Origin: Pyxidicoccus xibeiensis
Lineage (GTDB): Bacteria; Myxococcota; Myxococcia; Myxococcales; Myxococcaceae
Direction: 5' to 3'
NCBI RefSeq assembly: GCF_024198175.1
Contig: NZ_JAJVKV010000025.1
Span: 53,826-117,825, forward strand
DNA length: 64,000 bases
Shown here one piece after another: positions 26,846 through 36,381 of the stretch (positions are counted from its first letter, which is position 1; the number at the start of each line of letters is the position of its first letter). The notes beneath the pieces are model-generated. The model did not search any database, was not told where the DNA came from, and worked only from the letters and a program-made list of their open reading frames with translations. The translations under genes and the position numbers were made by a program.

Positions 26846-28024
26846 ATGCGCAAGCTGTCGACGTGCTGTGCCGTGCTGCTGCTGGGCCTGTCGGGGTGCC
26901 GCACCAGCAGGAACCAGGAAACGCCGGGGCAGTCTCCGGGTGAGGCCACCCCCGCGGTGAAGCCCGCGACGCTGGAGGAGGTGCATGCCTTTCACGGGCC
27001 CATGCCCACCGGCGTCACCGTCTCGCGGGAGGGCCGCATCTTCGTCAACTACCCGCGCTGGGGGGACCCGGTGCGGTTCACCGTCGCGGAGCTCCGGGAC
27101 GGCAAGGAGGTGCCATACCCCAGCGCCGAGCTGCACACGGACTCACCGACCGGCAGCCCGGACAAGCTGCTCTCCGTCCAGAGCGTGGTGGTGGATCCGC
27201 GCAACCGCCTCTGGGCGCTGGACACCGGAAGCCTGAGGTTGGGCCCCATCGCGGGCCAGGAGTGGCCGAAGCTGGTGGGCTTCGACCTGGCGACGAATCA
27301 GGTCTTCAAGGTCATCCGCTTCCCGGCCGAGGTGGTCCGTCAGAACACCTATCTCAACGACGTGCGCTTCGACCTGCGCCGCGGGCAGGACGGGCTGGCC
27401 TTCATCACCGACTCGGGGGCCGGCGGGCTCATCGTGGTGGACCTCGCCAGCGGCCGGAGCTGGCGCAAGCTCGACGGCCACGAGTCCGTCAAGGCGGCTC
27501 CAGACTTCGTGGCCCCCATGGAGGGCCAGCCGCTGATGATTCGCCGGCCGGGCCAGGAGCCCCAGCCCTTCCGCGTCCAGTCGGACGGCATCGCCCTCAG
27601 CGCGGATGGGTCGCGCCTCTTCTACTGCCCGCTCTCCAGCCGCGCCCTCTACAGCGTCGGCGTGGACGCGCTCGCGGACGAGAAGCTCCCGGACGCCGAG
27701 GTGTTGAAGACGCTCCAGCAGGAGGAGCGGCGGTTCGCCTCGGACGGCCTGGAGTCGGACGCCCAGGGCCGCGTCTACCTCACTGACTGGGAGCACAACG
27801 CCATCCAGGTGCGCGACGCCGCGGGCCAGTACAGCACCCTCGTCACCGACCCGCGGCTGTGGTGGCCCGACACCCTGGCCCTCTCCACGGACGGCTACCT
27901 CTACGTCACCGCCAACCAGCTCCACCGCCAGGTGCAGTTCCACGGCGGGACGGACCAGCGGCAGAAGCCCTACCAGCTCTTCCGGGTGAAGGTGGAAGCC
28001 ACTCCCGTGCCGCTGGCGCGGTAG
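26846..28024 (+). CDS. Yellow/MRJP-like lipoprotein
   Basis: A 392-residue protein; GGAGG at 26836-26840 is placed five bases before ATG 26846, which is preferred over an in-frame GTG at 26834. The lipobox is LSGC (Cys18). The body matches the Major Royal Jelly Protein/Yellow beta-propeller: GVTVSREGRIFVNYPRWGD, VVVDPRNRLWALDTG, YLNDVRFD, FITDSGAGGLIVVDL, SDGIALSADGSRLFYCPL, and DTLALSTDGYLYVTANQLHRQ. Bacterial members are secreted or surface-bound; the insect relatives include dopachrome-conversion enzymes. Ligand unknown here. It follows the CotH-like gene by 170 bp with a weak hairpin between. Confidence 0.85.
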   Translation: MRKLSTCCAVLLLGLSGCRTSRNQETPGQSPGEATPAVKPATLEEVHAFHGPMPTGVTVSREGRIFVNYPRWGDPVRFTVAELRDGKEVPYPSAELHTDSPTGSPDKLLSVQSVVVDPRNRLWALDTGSLRLGPIAGQEWPKLVGFDLATNQVFKVIRFPAEVVRQNTYLNDVRFDLRRGQDGLAFITDSGAGGLIVVDLASGRSWRKLDGHESVKAAPDFVAPMEGQPLMIRRPGQEPQPFRVQSDGIALSADGSRLFYCPLSSRALYSVGVDALADEKLPDAEVLKTLQQEERRFASDGLESDAQGRVYLTDWEHNAIQVRDAAGQYSTLVTDPRLWWPDTLALSTDGYLYVTANQLHRQVQFHGGTDQRQKPYQLFRVKVEATPVPLAR

Positions 28025-28073
28025 CCCTCCTGACACCTACGCAGCTGATACTGGCTTAGCCGTGAAAGCTGCG

Positions 28074-28102
28074 TTGACCGTTTTATCAAGAAAAGCTAAT
28101 TC
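28074..28102 (+). promoter_or_regulatory. Sigma-70-like promoter of the subtilase gene
   Basis: TTGACC (28074-28079) and TAATTC (28097-28102) are separated by 17 bp, in a locally AT-rich stretch. The start codon of the protease is about 50 bp downstream at 28155. Confidence 0.6.
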
Positions 28103-28154
28103 CACGGCCTGTGCGAGGGCTTCATCCGGAGCCCGCACGTCCCCGAGAGGCCGA

Positions 28155-30146
28155 ATGAAACTGAAACTGACCCAGGCGGTGAGTGCCATCTCCCTGCTGG
28201 CCGCGGCATGCGGCCCGCTGCCAGAGGCGCAGGAGTCCGACAGCGAGCAGCTCGGTCAGTCGGCGCAGATGATTCGCCGCGCCCGGGCCGTCCCCAACGA
28301 GTACATCGTCGTCCTGCGCGACTCCACGCAGGAGGTCCGGCAGCAGGGGGCGGCGAACATCGCCCGGGAGCTGGTGTCCCTCAACGGTGGCAAGGTGCTG
28401 CGGACGTATGAGCACACCATCCACGGCTTCCTGGCGAACATGAGCGAGGTGGAGGTGCGTGGCCTCCTGACCGACCCGCGCGTGGCGTACGTGCAGGAGA
28501 ACGGCCTGCTCCGCGTGTCGGCGACGCAGACCAACGCGACGTGGGGCATCGACCGCATCGACCAGCGGGACCTGCCGCGCAACAGCACCTATACCTACAA
28601 CGTCGACGGCACCGGCGCGCATGCGTACATCCTCGACAGCGGCATCCGGCTGGGCCACACCGAGTTCACCGGTCGCATCGGCAACGGCTACGACTTCATC
28701 GACAACGACAGCGACCCCACGGACTGCCATGGCCACGGCACGCACGTGGCGGGCACGGTGGGCGGCACGACGTGGGGCGTGGCGAAGAAGGTCACCCTCC
28801 ACGGGGTGCGGGTGCTCGACTGCACGGGCTATGGAAGCGACGCGCAGGTCATCGGCGGCATGGACTGGGTGGCCGCCAACCACATCAAGCCCGCCGTCGC
28901 CAACATGAGCCTGGGCGACGTCGCCATTCCGGCCATCGACGATGCGACGGAGCGGCTGATTGCCGCGGGCGTCACGACGGTGGTCTCCGCCGGCAACGAG
29001 AGCGACAACGCCTGCGACTACTCGCCGGCCCGCGCGCCCAGCGCCATCACCGTGGGCTCCACCACCAGCTCCGATTCGCGCTCGTCGTTCTCCAACTACG
29101 GGACGTGCGTGGACATCTTCGCGCCGGGCTCGAGCATCACCTCGTCGTCGAACTCCGGCAACACGTCGAGCACCTCGATGAGCGGCACGTCCATGTCCTC
29201 GCCGCACGTGGCCGGCGCCGCGGCGCTCTACCTGAGCGCCAACCCCACCGCGACGCCCGCGCAGGTGCGCGACGCGCTGGTGAACAACGCCACGCCGAAC
29301 AAGGTGACCAGCCCGGGGACCGGCTCGCCCAACAGGCTGCTGTACACGAGCTTCATCACCGGTGGCGGCAGTGACACTACGCCGCCCACGACGTCCATCA
29401 CCTCGCCCGCGGGCGGCGCCACGCTGAGTGGCACCGCGACCCTGTCCGCCAGCGCCGCTGACAACGTGGGGGTGTCTCGCGTGGAGTTCTACGCGGGCAC
29501 CGCGCTGCTGGGCACGGCGACGGCCGCTCCGTATGCCTTCTCGTGGAACACGACGACGGTGGCCAATGGCACCTACGCGCTGACCACGAAGGCGTATGAC
29601 GCGGCGAACAACGTGGGCACGTCGGCCACGGTGTCCGTGACGGTGAACAACGGCACGGGCAGCTGCTCCATCTCCGAGCAGCTCCTGGCCAACGCGGGCT
29701 TCGAGAGCGGCAACACGGGGTGGACCACCTCGTCGGGCGTCATCGACAACACCACGTCTGGCAGCGCGCCGCGCACGGGCACGTACAAGGCCTGGCTCAA
29801 CGGCTACGGCACCACGCGCACCGAGTTCGCCTGGCAGGACATCACCATCCCCGCCACGGCGTGCAGCGCCACGCTCAGCTTCTGGGCGCTCATCACCACG
29901 TCTGAGACGACGACCACGACGGTCTACGACAGGCTGGCCATCCAGGTCCGCAACAGCGCGGGCACGGTGCTGGCGACGCTGGCCACCTACAGCAACCTGG
30001 ACAAGGGCACCGCCTACGTGCAGCGCACGTTCGACCTGGCCGCGTACAAGGGCCAGACGGTCCGCATCTACTTCAACGGCACGGAGGACTCGTCGCTGAA
30101 GACGAGCTTCTTCCTCGATGACACCGCGGTGAACATCGTCCGGTAG
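28155..30146 (+). CDS. Secreted subtilisin-family (S8) serine protease
   Basis: A 663-residue preproenzyme from ATG 28155. The signal peptide has a lipobox-like AAACG (Cys16 area). An I9 inhibitor propeptide (NEYIVVLRDSTQ... HGFLANMSE) precedes the catalytic domain, a proteinase-K-like S8 domain with triad Asp161 (ILDSGIRLG), His194 (CHGHGTHVAG) and Ser346 (GTSMSSPHVAGAA). After about residue 400 come an Ig-like domain (PPTTSITSPAGGATLSGTA...) and a C-terminal jellyroll-like domain with SFWALITT and FFLDDTAVNI, probably a binding module. It would digest extracellular protein, which fits a predatory myxobacterium. A near-perfect hairpin ends the transcript. Confidence 0.95.
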   Translation: MKLKLTQAVSAISLLAAACGPLPEAQESDSEQLGQSAQMIRRARAVPNEYIVVLRDSTQEVRQQGAANIARELVSLNGGKVLRTYEHTIHGFLANMSEVEVRGLLTDPRVAYVQENGLLRVSATQTNATWGIDRIDQRDLPRNSTYTYNVDGTGAHAYILDSGIRLGHTEFTGRIGNGYDFIDNDSDPTDCHGHGTHVAGTVGGTTWGVAKKVTLHGVRVLDCTGYGSDAQVIGGMDWVAANHIKPAVANMSLGDVAIPAIDDATERLIAAGVTTVVSAGNESDNACDYSPARAPSAITVGSTTSSDSRSSFSNYGTCVDIFAPGSSITSSSNSGNTSSTSMSGTSMSSPHVAGAAALYLSANPTATPAQVRDALVNNATPNKVTSPGTGSPNRLLYTSFITGGGSDTTPPTTSITSPAGGATLSGTATLSASAADNVGVSRVEFYAGTALLGTATAAPYAFSWNTTTVANGTYALTTKAYDAANNVGTSATVSVTVNNGTGSCSISEQLLANAGFESGNTGWTTSSGVIDNTTSGSAPRTGTYKAWLNGYGTTRTEFAWQDITIPATACSATLSFWALITTSETTTTTVYDRLAIQVRNSAGTVLATLATYSNLDKGTAYVQRTFDLAAYKGQTVRIYFNGTEDSSLKTSFFLDDTAVNIVR

Positions 30147-30173
30147 CACTCCGGACGGCGCGAAGGCTCCTCA

Positions 30174-30201
30174 GCCCGGCAACCTCACCCGGTTGCCGGG
30201 C
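30174..30201 (+). terminator. Hairpin terminator after the subtilase gene
   Basis: GCCCGGCAACC (30174-30184) pairs perfectly with GGTTGCCGGGC (30191-30201), loop six nt, 27 bp after the stop codon. Confidence 0.75.
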
Positions 30202-30285
30202 CTCGCGCCTGATTGTTCACGAGCACGGAATCAAGCGCGGCCAACACTTGCCCACTGTTCGCTCCGTGCCAAACGTGCCGCCGCC

Positions 30286-31176
30286 ATGCCCTATGAGTTT
30301 CATGACAATCTGCGTACTCGCGTGCGGCAGGCAGTGGAGCGCAGGTTGCGCCGGGTCTCCTACGTCGAGGAGTTCCTCCAGCTGGGGCACCGCCTGGCGC
30401 GGGCCAACCACGTGGAGAGGCTGCCGTGGCTGGACGGGCCGCTCCGGACCGTCTACCAGCAGCTGAGCGAGACCGGGCTTGCCCAGCTCCCGCTGGACGC
30501 GCTGGGGCTGCCCCTCGACGAGACGCTGCGCGCCGTGGAGGGGCACGTGGAGAAGCTGCGCCAGCGGCCCGCCGTCCCGGGGCGGACCTTCGAGCTCACC
30601 TCCGACGCGGAGCTCCTGGGCCAGGCCGAGCCGTTCCTCTTTGGCCTGTCGCGGCCGCTCCTGGACCTCGCGGAGCGCTACCTGGGGCTGCCGGTGGACT
30701 ACCTCGGCGTCAACATCAAGCGCGAGTTCGCCAACGGGCTGAGCGAGGGGACGCGGCTGTGGCACGCGGACCCGGAAGACGAGCGGATGCTGAAGCTCAT
30801 CGTCTACCTGAGCGACGTGGATGCCGGGTCGGGGCCCTTCGCGGCCATCGACGCCCGCCAGAGCGCCGAGGCGAAGAAGCGCCTGCGCTACGCCTGGGGC
30901 AGCACCTGCACGCCCGAGGCGCTGGAGCGGGTGGTGCCGGCCGCGGAGCAGCGGACCTTCGTCGGCCCCCGGCTCACGGCGGTGTTCTGCGACACCGCGC
31001 GCTGCCTGCACCGGGCCTCCCCGCCGACCACGGTGGACCGCTACTCGATGACCTTCTCCTATCTCAGCCGCGAGGCCTATTTCTGCTTCGCTTCCGGACG
31101 CACGCTGCAGCGAGCCTTCGTCGAGCGGTGGGGCCGTCAGCTCGACGCGCACCAGCGCTCCTGCCTCGTGCCTTGA
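30286..31176 (+). CDS. PhyH-like Fe(II)/2-oxoglutarate dioxygenase
   Basis: A 296-residue soluble protein from ATG 30286. The non-heme iron triad is visible: His160 and Asp162 in LWHADPEDERMLKLIVYLSDV (HxD) and His242 in CLHRASPP, with Arg in the following VDRYSMTFSYLS strand likely binding 2-oxoglutarate. This is the phytanoyl-CoA dioxygenase-type arrangement, though the natural substrate cannot be told. The first 130 residues are helical and less conserved. It lies after the subtilase gene's hairpin and before an unrelated gene, so it appears monocistronic. Cytoplasmic. Confidence 0.8.
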   Translation: MPYEFHDNLRTRVRQAVERRLRRVSYVEEFLQLGHRLARANHVERLPWLDGPLRTVYQQLSETGLAQLPLDALGLPLDETLRAVEGHVEKLRQRPAVPGRTFELTSDAELLGQAEPFLFGLSRPLLDLAERYLGLPVDYLGVNIKREFANGLSEGTRLWHADPEDERMLKLIVYLSDVDAGSGPFAAIDARQSAEAKKRLRYAWGSTCTPEALERVVPAAEQRTFVGPRLTAVFCDTARCLHRASPPTTVDRYSMTFSYLSREAYFCFASGRTLQRAFVERWGRQLDAHQRSCLVP

Positions 31177-31326
31177 GGCGGACGGCCAGAACTGTCGGAG
31201 TGATTCGACTTCACTGGCAGTATCTTCTGTCGCGGTTTAGTGAAATCGGATGATTCCATAATCACGGCATAAACCTGGAGTGCCGTTCCATGGACGGCGC
31301 GGGCACGGCCGCGAGGGATCACACAC

Positions 31327-31929
31327 ATGAACCCGAGTAGCGCCCCTTCCCAGACGCCCCAGGAGAAAGTCCCTTCCGTCCGGCACGAGGTGAGCGGAAC
31401 CTCGATCATCAACTACCTGAAGCACTTCGATAAGACGGGCGTGCGCGCCACCATGCGCCAGCGGGTGAGTCCCGAGACAGCCGTCTACTTCGACAAGCTC
31501 ATCCTGCGCACGTCGTGGGTGCCTCGCTCGGTGTTGGACGACATCTACGCGGCGGTGGCGATGGACGGCGGCGAGGACGCCGTCCGCCGGTTCAGCCTGG
31601 AGGTGACCCGGGACGGCTATGGGCCCATGGTCCGCCAGTTCACCGAGACGCTGCTGGCCCTGATTGGCGCCTCCCCGGCAACCATCTTCAGCCGCTTCGG
31701 CTCCATCGGTGGCATGTACGAGCACGGCACCGAGTACAGCTACACCGCGCGCTCTCCGCGCTCCGGGGAGCTGGTGGTGCGCCTCGTGGAGCCCGCGCCG
31801 CGCCTCGTCTTCGTCGCGTGGGAAGGCATCTTCCAGTTCGCCTTCGAGCTCACCCGGGAGCAGGGCACCGTCGAGCCGGTACAGGTCTCCGAGGGCGGCC
31901 GGGTGGGCCTCTTCCACCTGCGCTGGTGA
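31327..31929 (+). CDS. Myxobacterial DUF2378-like (TIGR02265-like) protein, tentative
   Basis: A 200-residue protein of unknown function. The N-terminal half is helical (SVLDDIYAAVAMDGGEDAVRRF, MVRQFTETLLALIGASPATI) and the C-terminal half is strand-rich, ending GGRVGLFHLRW. Size, the helical-then-strand layout and the AxxGxxxxxRxF-type spacing recall the myxobacteria-specific DUF2378 family, many paralogues of which occur in one genome; the resemblance is by eye only and may be distant. The fold type is reminiscent of heme-NO-binding domains, but no proximal His can be singled out. A perfect 15-bp hairpin separates it from the convergent large lipoprotein gene. Confidence 0.6.
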   Translation: MNPSSAPSQTPQEKVPSVRHEVSGTSIINYLKHFDKTGVRATMRQRVSPETAVYFDKLILRTSWVPRSVLDDIYAAVAMDGGEDAVRRFSLEVTRDGYGPMVRQFTETLLALIGASPATIFSRFGSIGGMYEHGTEYSYTARSPRSGELVVRLVEPAPRLVFVAWEGIFQFAFELTREQGTVEPVQVSEGGRVGLFHLRW

Positions 31930-31992
31930 GCGCGGCGGCCAGCCTGTCCTGCCTGGGCAGGTAGACCTGCCCGAGGCTCACGCCCGGAGTGT

Positions 31993-32029
31993 GGCCGCGC
32001 TCCGAGGTCCGGAGCCTCGGAGCGCGGCC
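31993..32029. terminator. Perfect 15-bp hairpin between convergent genes
   Basis: GGCCGCGCTCCGAGG (31993-32007) pairs without mismatch with CCTCGGAGCGCGGCC (32015-32029), loop seven nt. It lies between the ends of the 31327 (+) and 32051 (-) genes and probably terminates both. A second, weaker hairpin (GCCT...AGGC around 31952-31979) lies just upstream. Confidence 0.75.
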
Positions 32030-32050
32030 GGGATGAAGTGGCGCCGAGGG

Positions 32051-35000
32051 CTACCGGGCGAGCGCCACCAGGTAGATGTCGCTGTAGTAGGAGGAGGGCG
32101 TCACGCTCACGTACCAGAGGCCCGCGGCGGGCGTGTCCCTCTGGCAGTACGCGCCATTGCCTGGCGCGCTGGCGCAGTCCCACTCCGTGGCCGTTGGAGG
32201 GCTGCCCTTCCGGAACGCGACGGAAACCACGCCTCTGGCGGGTGAGACCTCGCTCCCCAGCATCACGACGAGCTCCCTGGCACCCTCCGGAGCCATGAGC
32301 TTGAAGACTCGCGTCTGGGTCGCCGAGCCGGAGAGCCCGCGGGTCGGACTGCCGTTGAGGAGCAGGGGGACGTCGTCCACCTGGGGGGCGTGGAAGCCGA
32401 CCAGCCGGACACCCCCAACCCACCCGTTGGTGCCGGAGCGGGTGGACATCACCCGGGCGTACCACGTCCCCGCTTCGGGCGAGAGCACCCGGCAACGCAC
32501 GACACCGGCCGAGGGCTCCGCGCAGGGCGTACCTGCCGTGGTGGGGAGCGCATCCCGGGAGATGTGGACCTGGAGGGCCCCTTTCTCCTGCGCGAGGAAG
32601 TCCACGTCGAACGTCAGCAGGGCCTCGCCAGGAGGCACCTCCAGCTTGAAGTACTGCGGCAGCTCGTTGCCGACCCACAGGCTGGGAATGGGCACGCCAT
32701 TCGTGAGAGACGCCACCGTGTTCGCGTTCACATAGGCGCCGGTCAGTGAGCGGTACTTGTAGTCTGCTCCGCCGACGAGTGACACGAACCAGGTTCCCGC
32801 CCTCGGATTGGGGATGAAGCACAGCCGGCCTTCATCCGTGGACTGGGTGACGCAGTCCAGGCTCGCTCCAGCGACGGGCCTGCCGTCTACCTTCACCCGA
32901 AGCGTCGCGTCTCCCAGGCCCGCTCGTGTCGCGAACCACAGCATGCGCTGCCCCGCTGGCACCTCCATCTTCCAGTGCTGCACGGAGCCCTCCGCGCCCG
33001 AGAGGCCGGAGCGCGCGACGAAGGGCGTGAGCTCGGGGATGCCCTCGCCCGGAGTCATGGCGTAGGTCCCTCGCACCCTGGCGAGGGAGCCTCCCTGGGC
33101 GTCTCGCACGCCCACGTACCAGGTGCCCGCCCGGGGCTGGACGAAGTCACAGTTGCCTTCCTTCCCAACCCCGTTCAGCACCTTGCAGTCGTACTGGTAT
33201 TCGTTGGGAGGCGTCCCCTGGCGCACGAAGAGGCTCGCGAATCTGCCATTCGTGGCCTGGGCCATCAGCCGGAAGCTCAGGTCGCTGGCACCGGCGGGCA
33301 CCTCCAGCGTGTAGAGGGTCATCGAATCCGGCTCGCCGTTGAGAGGGTTCTCCCAGATGCCGCTCGTCAGCTGCCGCCGGTCCCGGCTCATCGTGGTGAC
33401 CCGTAGCGCACCGTCGAATGAGCCAGCGCCGCGGAGGGTGATGAACCAGGTGCCGGCCGCGGGCTCGGGAATGAGACAGGACTCCCGCGCGATGCACTTG
33501 AAGGAGAAGAGGGTCGGGGCGGCCTCGTGCTGAAGCCAGAGCTCACCGCCCGCCCAGGTGTACTTCATGCTGTCGAGCACCTCCGCGAGGAGGTAGGGCT
33601 GCCCCGCGGGCACCTGGAGCTGCCAGGTCTGGAAGCTGTTCCGGTCCCCGTGGACACGCACCGGGGCATTGTCGGTGATGGTGGAGACCGGTCCGGTCTC
33701 CGAGTGCGAGGCGACGACGGTGTTGTGCCAGGTCGGCTGGTTGTAGACATGGGTGCTCTCCACGCGGACGAACCAGGTCCCCTCCTGCGGGTCGAAGAAG
33801 TCGCAGCGCTCGTAGGCCGTGTTCACCGTGGCGGAAGCGCAGTCATGGTCCGTCCGTGACGGCAGGGCGCCCCGCTTGACGTAGAGGTCCAGGTCGAACT
33901 GGACCAGGCCCGACGCCACGAAGCTCAACCCGGTCCTCCCGGGCGGAACCTCGAAGCGGTAGTAGTGCACGGAGCGCGACGGGGAGTCCTCGGGAACGAC
34001 TGTCTCGGAGTCGAAGTTGGTCAGCGGCGTGGGCGCCGTGTAGCCACCCGTGAGCGTCACGCCAGAGTAGGGCCGGCTCGCGAAGACCTTCACGTACCAG
34101 GTCCCGGCCGTGGGGCGGTCCACCTTGCAGGTGACGGCACAGTCGTAGTCCTGGCGCGTCGGCTCGCTTCCGTGCTTCGCGTAGAGAATCGCGCCGCTGC
34201 CGGCGTCGCTCAGGTTGAACGTGAGCCGGCCCTGGACTGGCGGCACCTGGAGGGTGAAGGTCCTCACGTCCAGCGGCGTGCCCGAGAACGCCGCCGAGGC
34301 CTGGCCATTCTCGAGCGCTGTCACCGGAGGGATGGACGCTGAATAGCCGGCCGTCAGCGTGAGCCCCGAGAGCGGCTCGTAGGCTCTCACCAGGAAGTGC
34401 CACGTCCCTGCCTGGGGGTTCTCGATGAAACAGGCGTTGGGGGTGAGCGTCTTGCACGTGTAGGTCGCTTCCGTGGGCCTGCTGCCGTACCGCGCATGGA
34501 GCCAGCCCCGGCCCGTGCCGCCATCCCCCCACACGGCCAGCCGGCGCTGCCCCGCCGGCACCTCCAGCGTGTAATAGAGGAAGTCGTTGAGCGTCGCGGA
34601 GACATCCGTCACGGGCTGGCCGTTGGTCAGCACCCTGTTGCGGACCACGCCCGAACTGGTCCCCACCAGCGACAGGCCGCGGTAGACATTCTCCGGGGCG
34701 GCGGCCTTGAGCAGGACGTACCAGGCGCCCGCCTGGGGCTGGCTGAAGACGCAGGAGGCCGCGCCACCATGGGTGCTGCCCTGCTTGCAGTCGTAGCTGC
34801 TCGTCGTCGGCTCGCCCCCGCGCTTCACATACATTTCGTAGTCGCCCGTCGTGCCGGAGGGCACCTCGAAGCGGACCTGCGCGACGTCGGCGGGCACGTC
34901 CAACCGGAAGAGGGACGGACTGCCATTGTCGCTGGCGAGATTCGCGACGGGCTGGCCATTGACGAGCGGGATGCCGGTGGCGCCGTCGCTCACGGTTGAC

Positions 35001-36070
35001 GCGAGCAGGGTGACGCCGCTGAACGCGGAGTAGCCACGCACCATGATGTGCCAGGTGCCCGCCAGGGGGCTCGTCACCGAGCACGTCTCGGTGCTTCCGC
35101 CGGCCATGGAGCGGCAGTCGTAGCTGCTCGTCGTGGGCAGCGCCGCTTGCTTCACATAGAGGTCCGCGTCGCCCGTTCCGCCCGCCAGGGTCACCTTGAG
35201 GAGGCTCTGCCCCGCGGGAACGTCCAGGGTGAAGTAGCGCAGCGAGCTCGAGGCACCCGAGAGCGCCGTGACGGGCTGCCCATTCACGAGCGGCGTCTGC
35301 ACGGGCGTGGTGGTAGCCACCAGCTTCGCGCCGCTGAACACCGTGTAGCCACGAAGCAGGATGTACCAGGTGCCTGCCTGGGGCGCGTTCACCGAGCAGT
35401 TCTCCTCATTGCCGACCGTGCGGGGGCGACAGTCGTACGCCGTGAGGGTGGGGGCACTGCCTTGCCGCAGGTAGAGGTCCGCATCCCCGGTGCCGCCGGA
35501 CACCTGCACGTCCAGGCGGGCCTGCTCGGCGGGGACCACCAGGGAGTACGTCCGCCAGCTGCCCACGGCACCGGCGAGGTCAATCACCGCCTGGCCCCTC
35601 GTGAGCACCTGGGTAGGTGTGCTGTCCGTCGCCCCGGCCTGGTAGCTCCCCGTGAGCGTCACGTTGGAGAAGGCGCTCGTGGCGGAGAGCAGCACGTACC
35701 AGGTGCCCGCGGTCGAGCGCCCGGAGACGGTGCAGGTCTCCGCGCTGCCGGTTTGCGCCGAGGCGCACAGGGCATTGGCGGAAGTGGGAGTGGCTCCGAA
35801 GGAGACGAGCATGTCCGCGTTCCCGGGACCGCCCGTCGTGGTGAAGGTCACCGCGTTCTGGTTCGCGGGAACGTCCAGGGTGTAGAGGCGCTGGGCTCCA
35901 GTCGGAGCCGCGAGGAAGGTGAGGGGCTGGCCATTGACGAGCGTCCCATCCACCAACGCCCGAATCTGACTGCCGGGCGAAGGGGAGGGTGCGTCGAGCG
36001 GCTCGCCATCACAAGCGCTCAACAGGAGCAGCGCTCCGGTGAGCAGGGAGACGAGAGAACGACAGTTCAT
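32051..36070 (-). CDS. Giant lipoprotein made of 12 tandem PPC-like modules
   Basis: A 1339-residue lipoprotein (lipobox LLSAC, Cys20). After the signal the sequence is built from about 12 repeats of roughly 105-110 residues. Each has a start like LVNGQPVTALSG, a strand FTLDVPAGQ, a central GDADLYVKxGxxPTxxxYDC, and an end QAGTWYVLLRGYxxFSGVTL. These are hallmarks of the bacterial pre-peptidase C-terminal (PPC) domain. Each module carries a conserved Cys pair. PPC domains normally trail secreted proteases; here there is no catalytic domain, so it may be an adhesive or sugar-binding surface filament. A perfect palindrome GAACTCGAGTTC (36074-36085) lies just before the start codon. The role is inferred. 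Confidence 0.85.
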   Translation of the reverse strand: MNCRSLVSLLTGALLLLSACDGEPLDAPSPSPGSQIRALVDGTLVNGQPLTFLAAPTGAQRLYTLDVPANQNAVTFTTTGGPGNADMLVSFGATPTSANALCASAQTGSAETCTVSGRSTAGTWYVLLSATSAFSNVTLTGSYQAGATDSTPTQVLTRGQAVIDLAGAVGSWRTYSLVVPAEQARLDVQVSGGTGDADLYLRQGSAPTLTAYDCRPRTVGNEENCSVNAPQAGTWYILLRGYTVFSGAKLVATTTPVQTPLVNGQPVTALSGASSSLRYFTLDVPAGQSLLKVTLAGGTGDADLYVKQAALPTTSSYDCRSMAGGSTETCSVTSPLAGTWHIMVRGYSAFSGVTLLASTVSDGATGIPLVNGQPVANLASDNGSPSLFRLDVPADVAQVRFEVPSGTTGDYEMYVKRGGEPTTSSYDCKQGSTHGGAASCVFSQPQAGAWYVLLKAAAPENVYRGLSLVGTSSGVVRNRVLTNGQPVTDVSATLNDFLYYTLEVPAGQRRLAVWGDGGTGRGWLHARYGSRPTEATYTCKTLTPNACFIENPQAGTWHFLVRAYEPLSGLTLTAGYSASIPPVTALENGQASAAFSGTPLDVRTFTLQVPPVQGRLTFNLSDAGSGAILYAKHGSEPTRQDYDCAVTCKVDRPTAGTWYVKVFASRPYSGVTLTGGYTAPTPLTNFDSETVVPEDSPSRSVHYYRFEVPPGRTGLSFVASGLVQFDLDLYVKRGALPSRTDHDCASATVNTAYERCDFFDPQEGTWFVRVESTHVYNQPTWHNTVVASHSETGPVSTITDNAPVRVHGDRNSFQTWQLQVPAGQPYLLAEVLDSMKYTWAGGELWLQHEAAPTLFSFKCIARESCLIPEPAAGTWFITLRGAGSFDGALRVTTMSRDRRQLTSGIWENPLNGEPDSMTLYTLEVPAGASDLSFRLMAQATNGRFASLFVRQGTPPNEYQYDCKVLNGVGKEGNCDFVQPRAGTWYVGVRDAQGGSLARVRGTYAMTPGEGIPELTPFVARSGLSGAEGSVQHWKMEVPAGQRMLWFATRAGLGDATLRVKVDGRPVAGASLDCVTQSTDEGRLCFIPNPRAGTWFVSLVGGADYKYRSLTGAYVNANTVASLTNGVPIPSLWVGNELPQYFKLEVPPGEALLTFDVDFLAQEKGALQVHISRDALPTTAGTPCAEPSAGVVRCRVLSPEAGTWYARVMSTRSGTNGWVGGVRLVGFHAPQVDDVPLLLNGSPTRGLSGSATQTRVFKLMAPEGARELVVMLGSEVSPARGVVSVAFRKGSPPTATEWDCASAPGNGAYCQRDTPAAGLWYVSVTPSSYYSDIYLVALAR

Positions 36071-36381
36071 GGGGAACTCGAGTTCGAGGAAGCGAGATGT
36101 CGGGTGCTCCTGCCCGGCGAAGGGCCGAGCAGTCGTAATTGAATAGCACCTGCATCTGACGCTGCCCGTGACTCCAAACTGCCCCGCTGGGTTCTCTCCA
36201 GGAGCCAGGACCCGCGATGTAGCTTGTCTCTCCAGAGCGCGTCCGTGGCTCGCGCGGGGCAGGGCTCAGCTCGCGCGGCGTCACGGCCCGCGGCGAGAGC
36301 AGGGCCTCGCGCAGATGCGCTGCTGACCGGGCCCCCGGGCTGTATGCCAGGCCGGGGGAGAGGCCGCGCGGTTGCCTGGAC
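36071..36381. other. Intergenic region upstream of the giant lipoprotein
   Basis: About 311 bp between the stop of the 36382-37689 gene and the start of the lipoprotein gene. It contains GAACTCGAGTTC (36074-36085) and a moderately AT-rich patch near 36130-36150 that could hold the promoter on the minus strand. Nothing else is supported. Confidence 0.45.
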
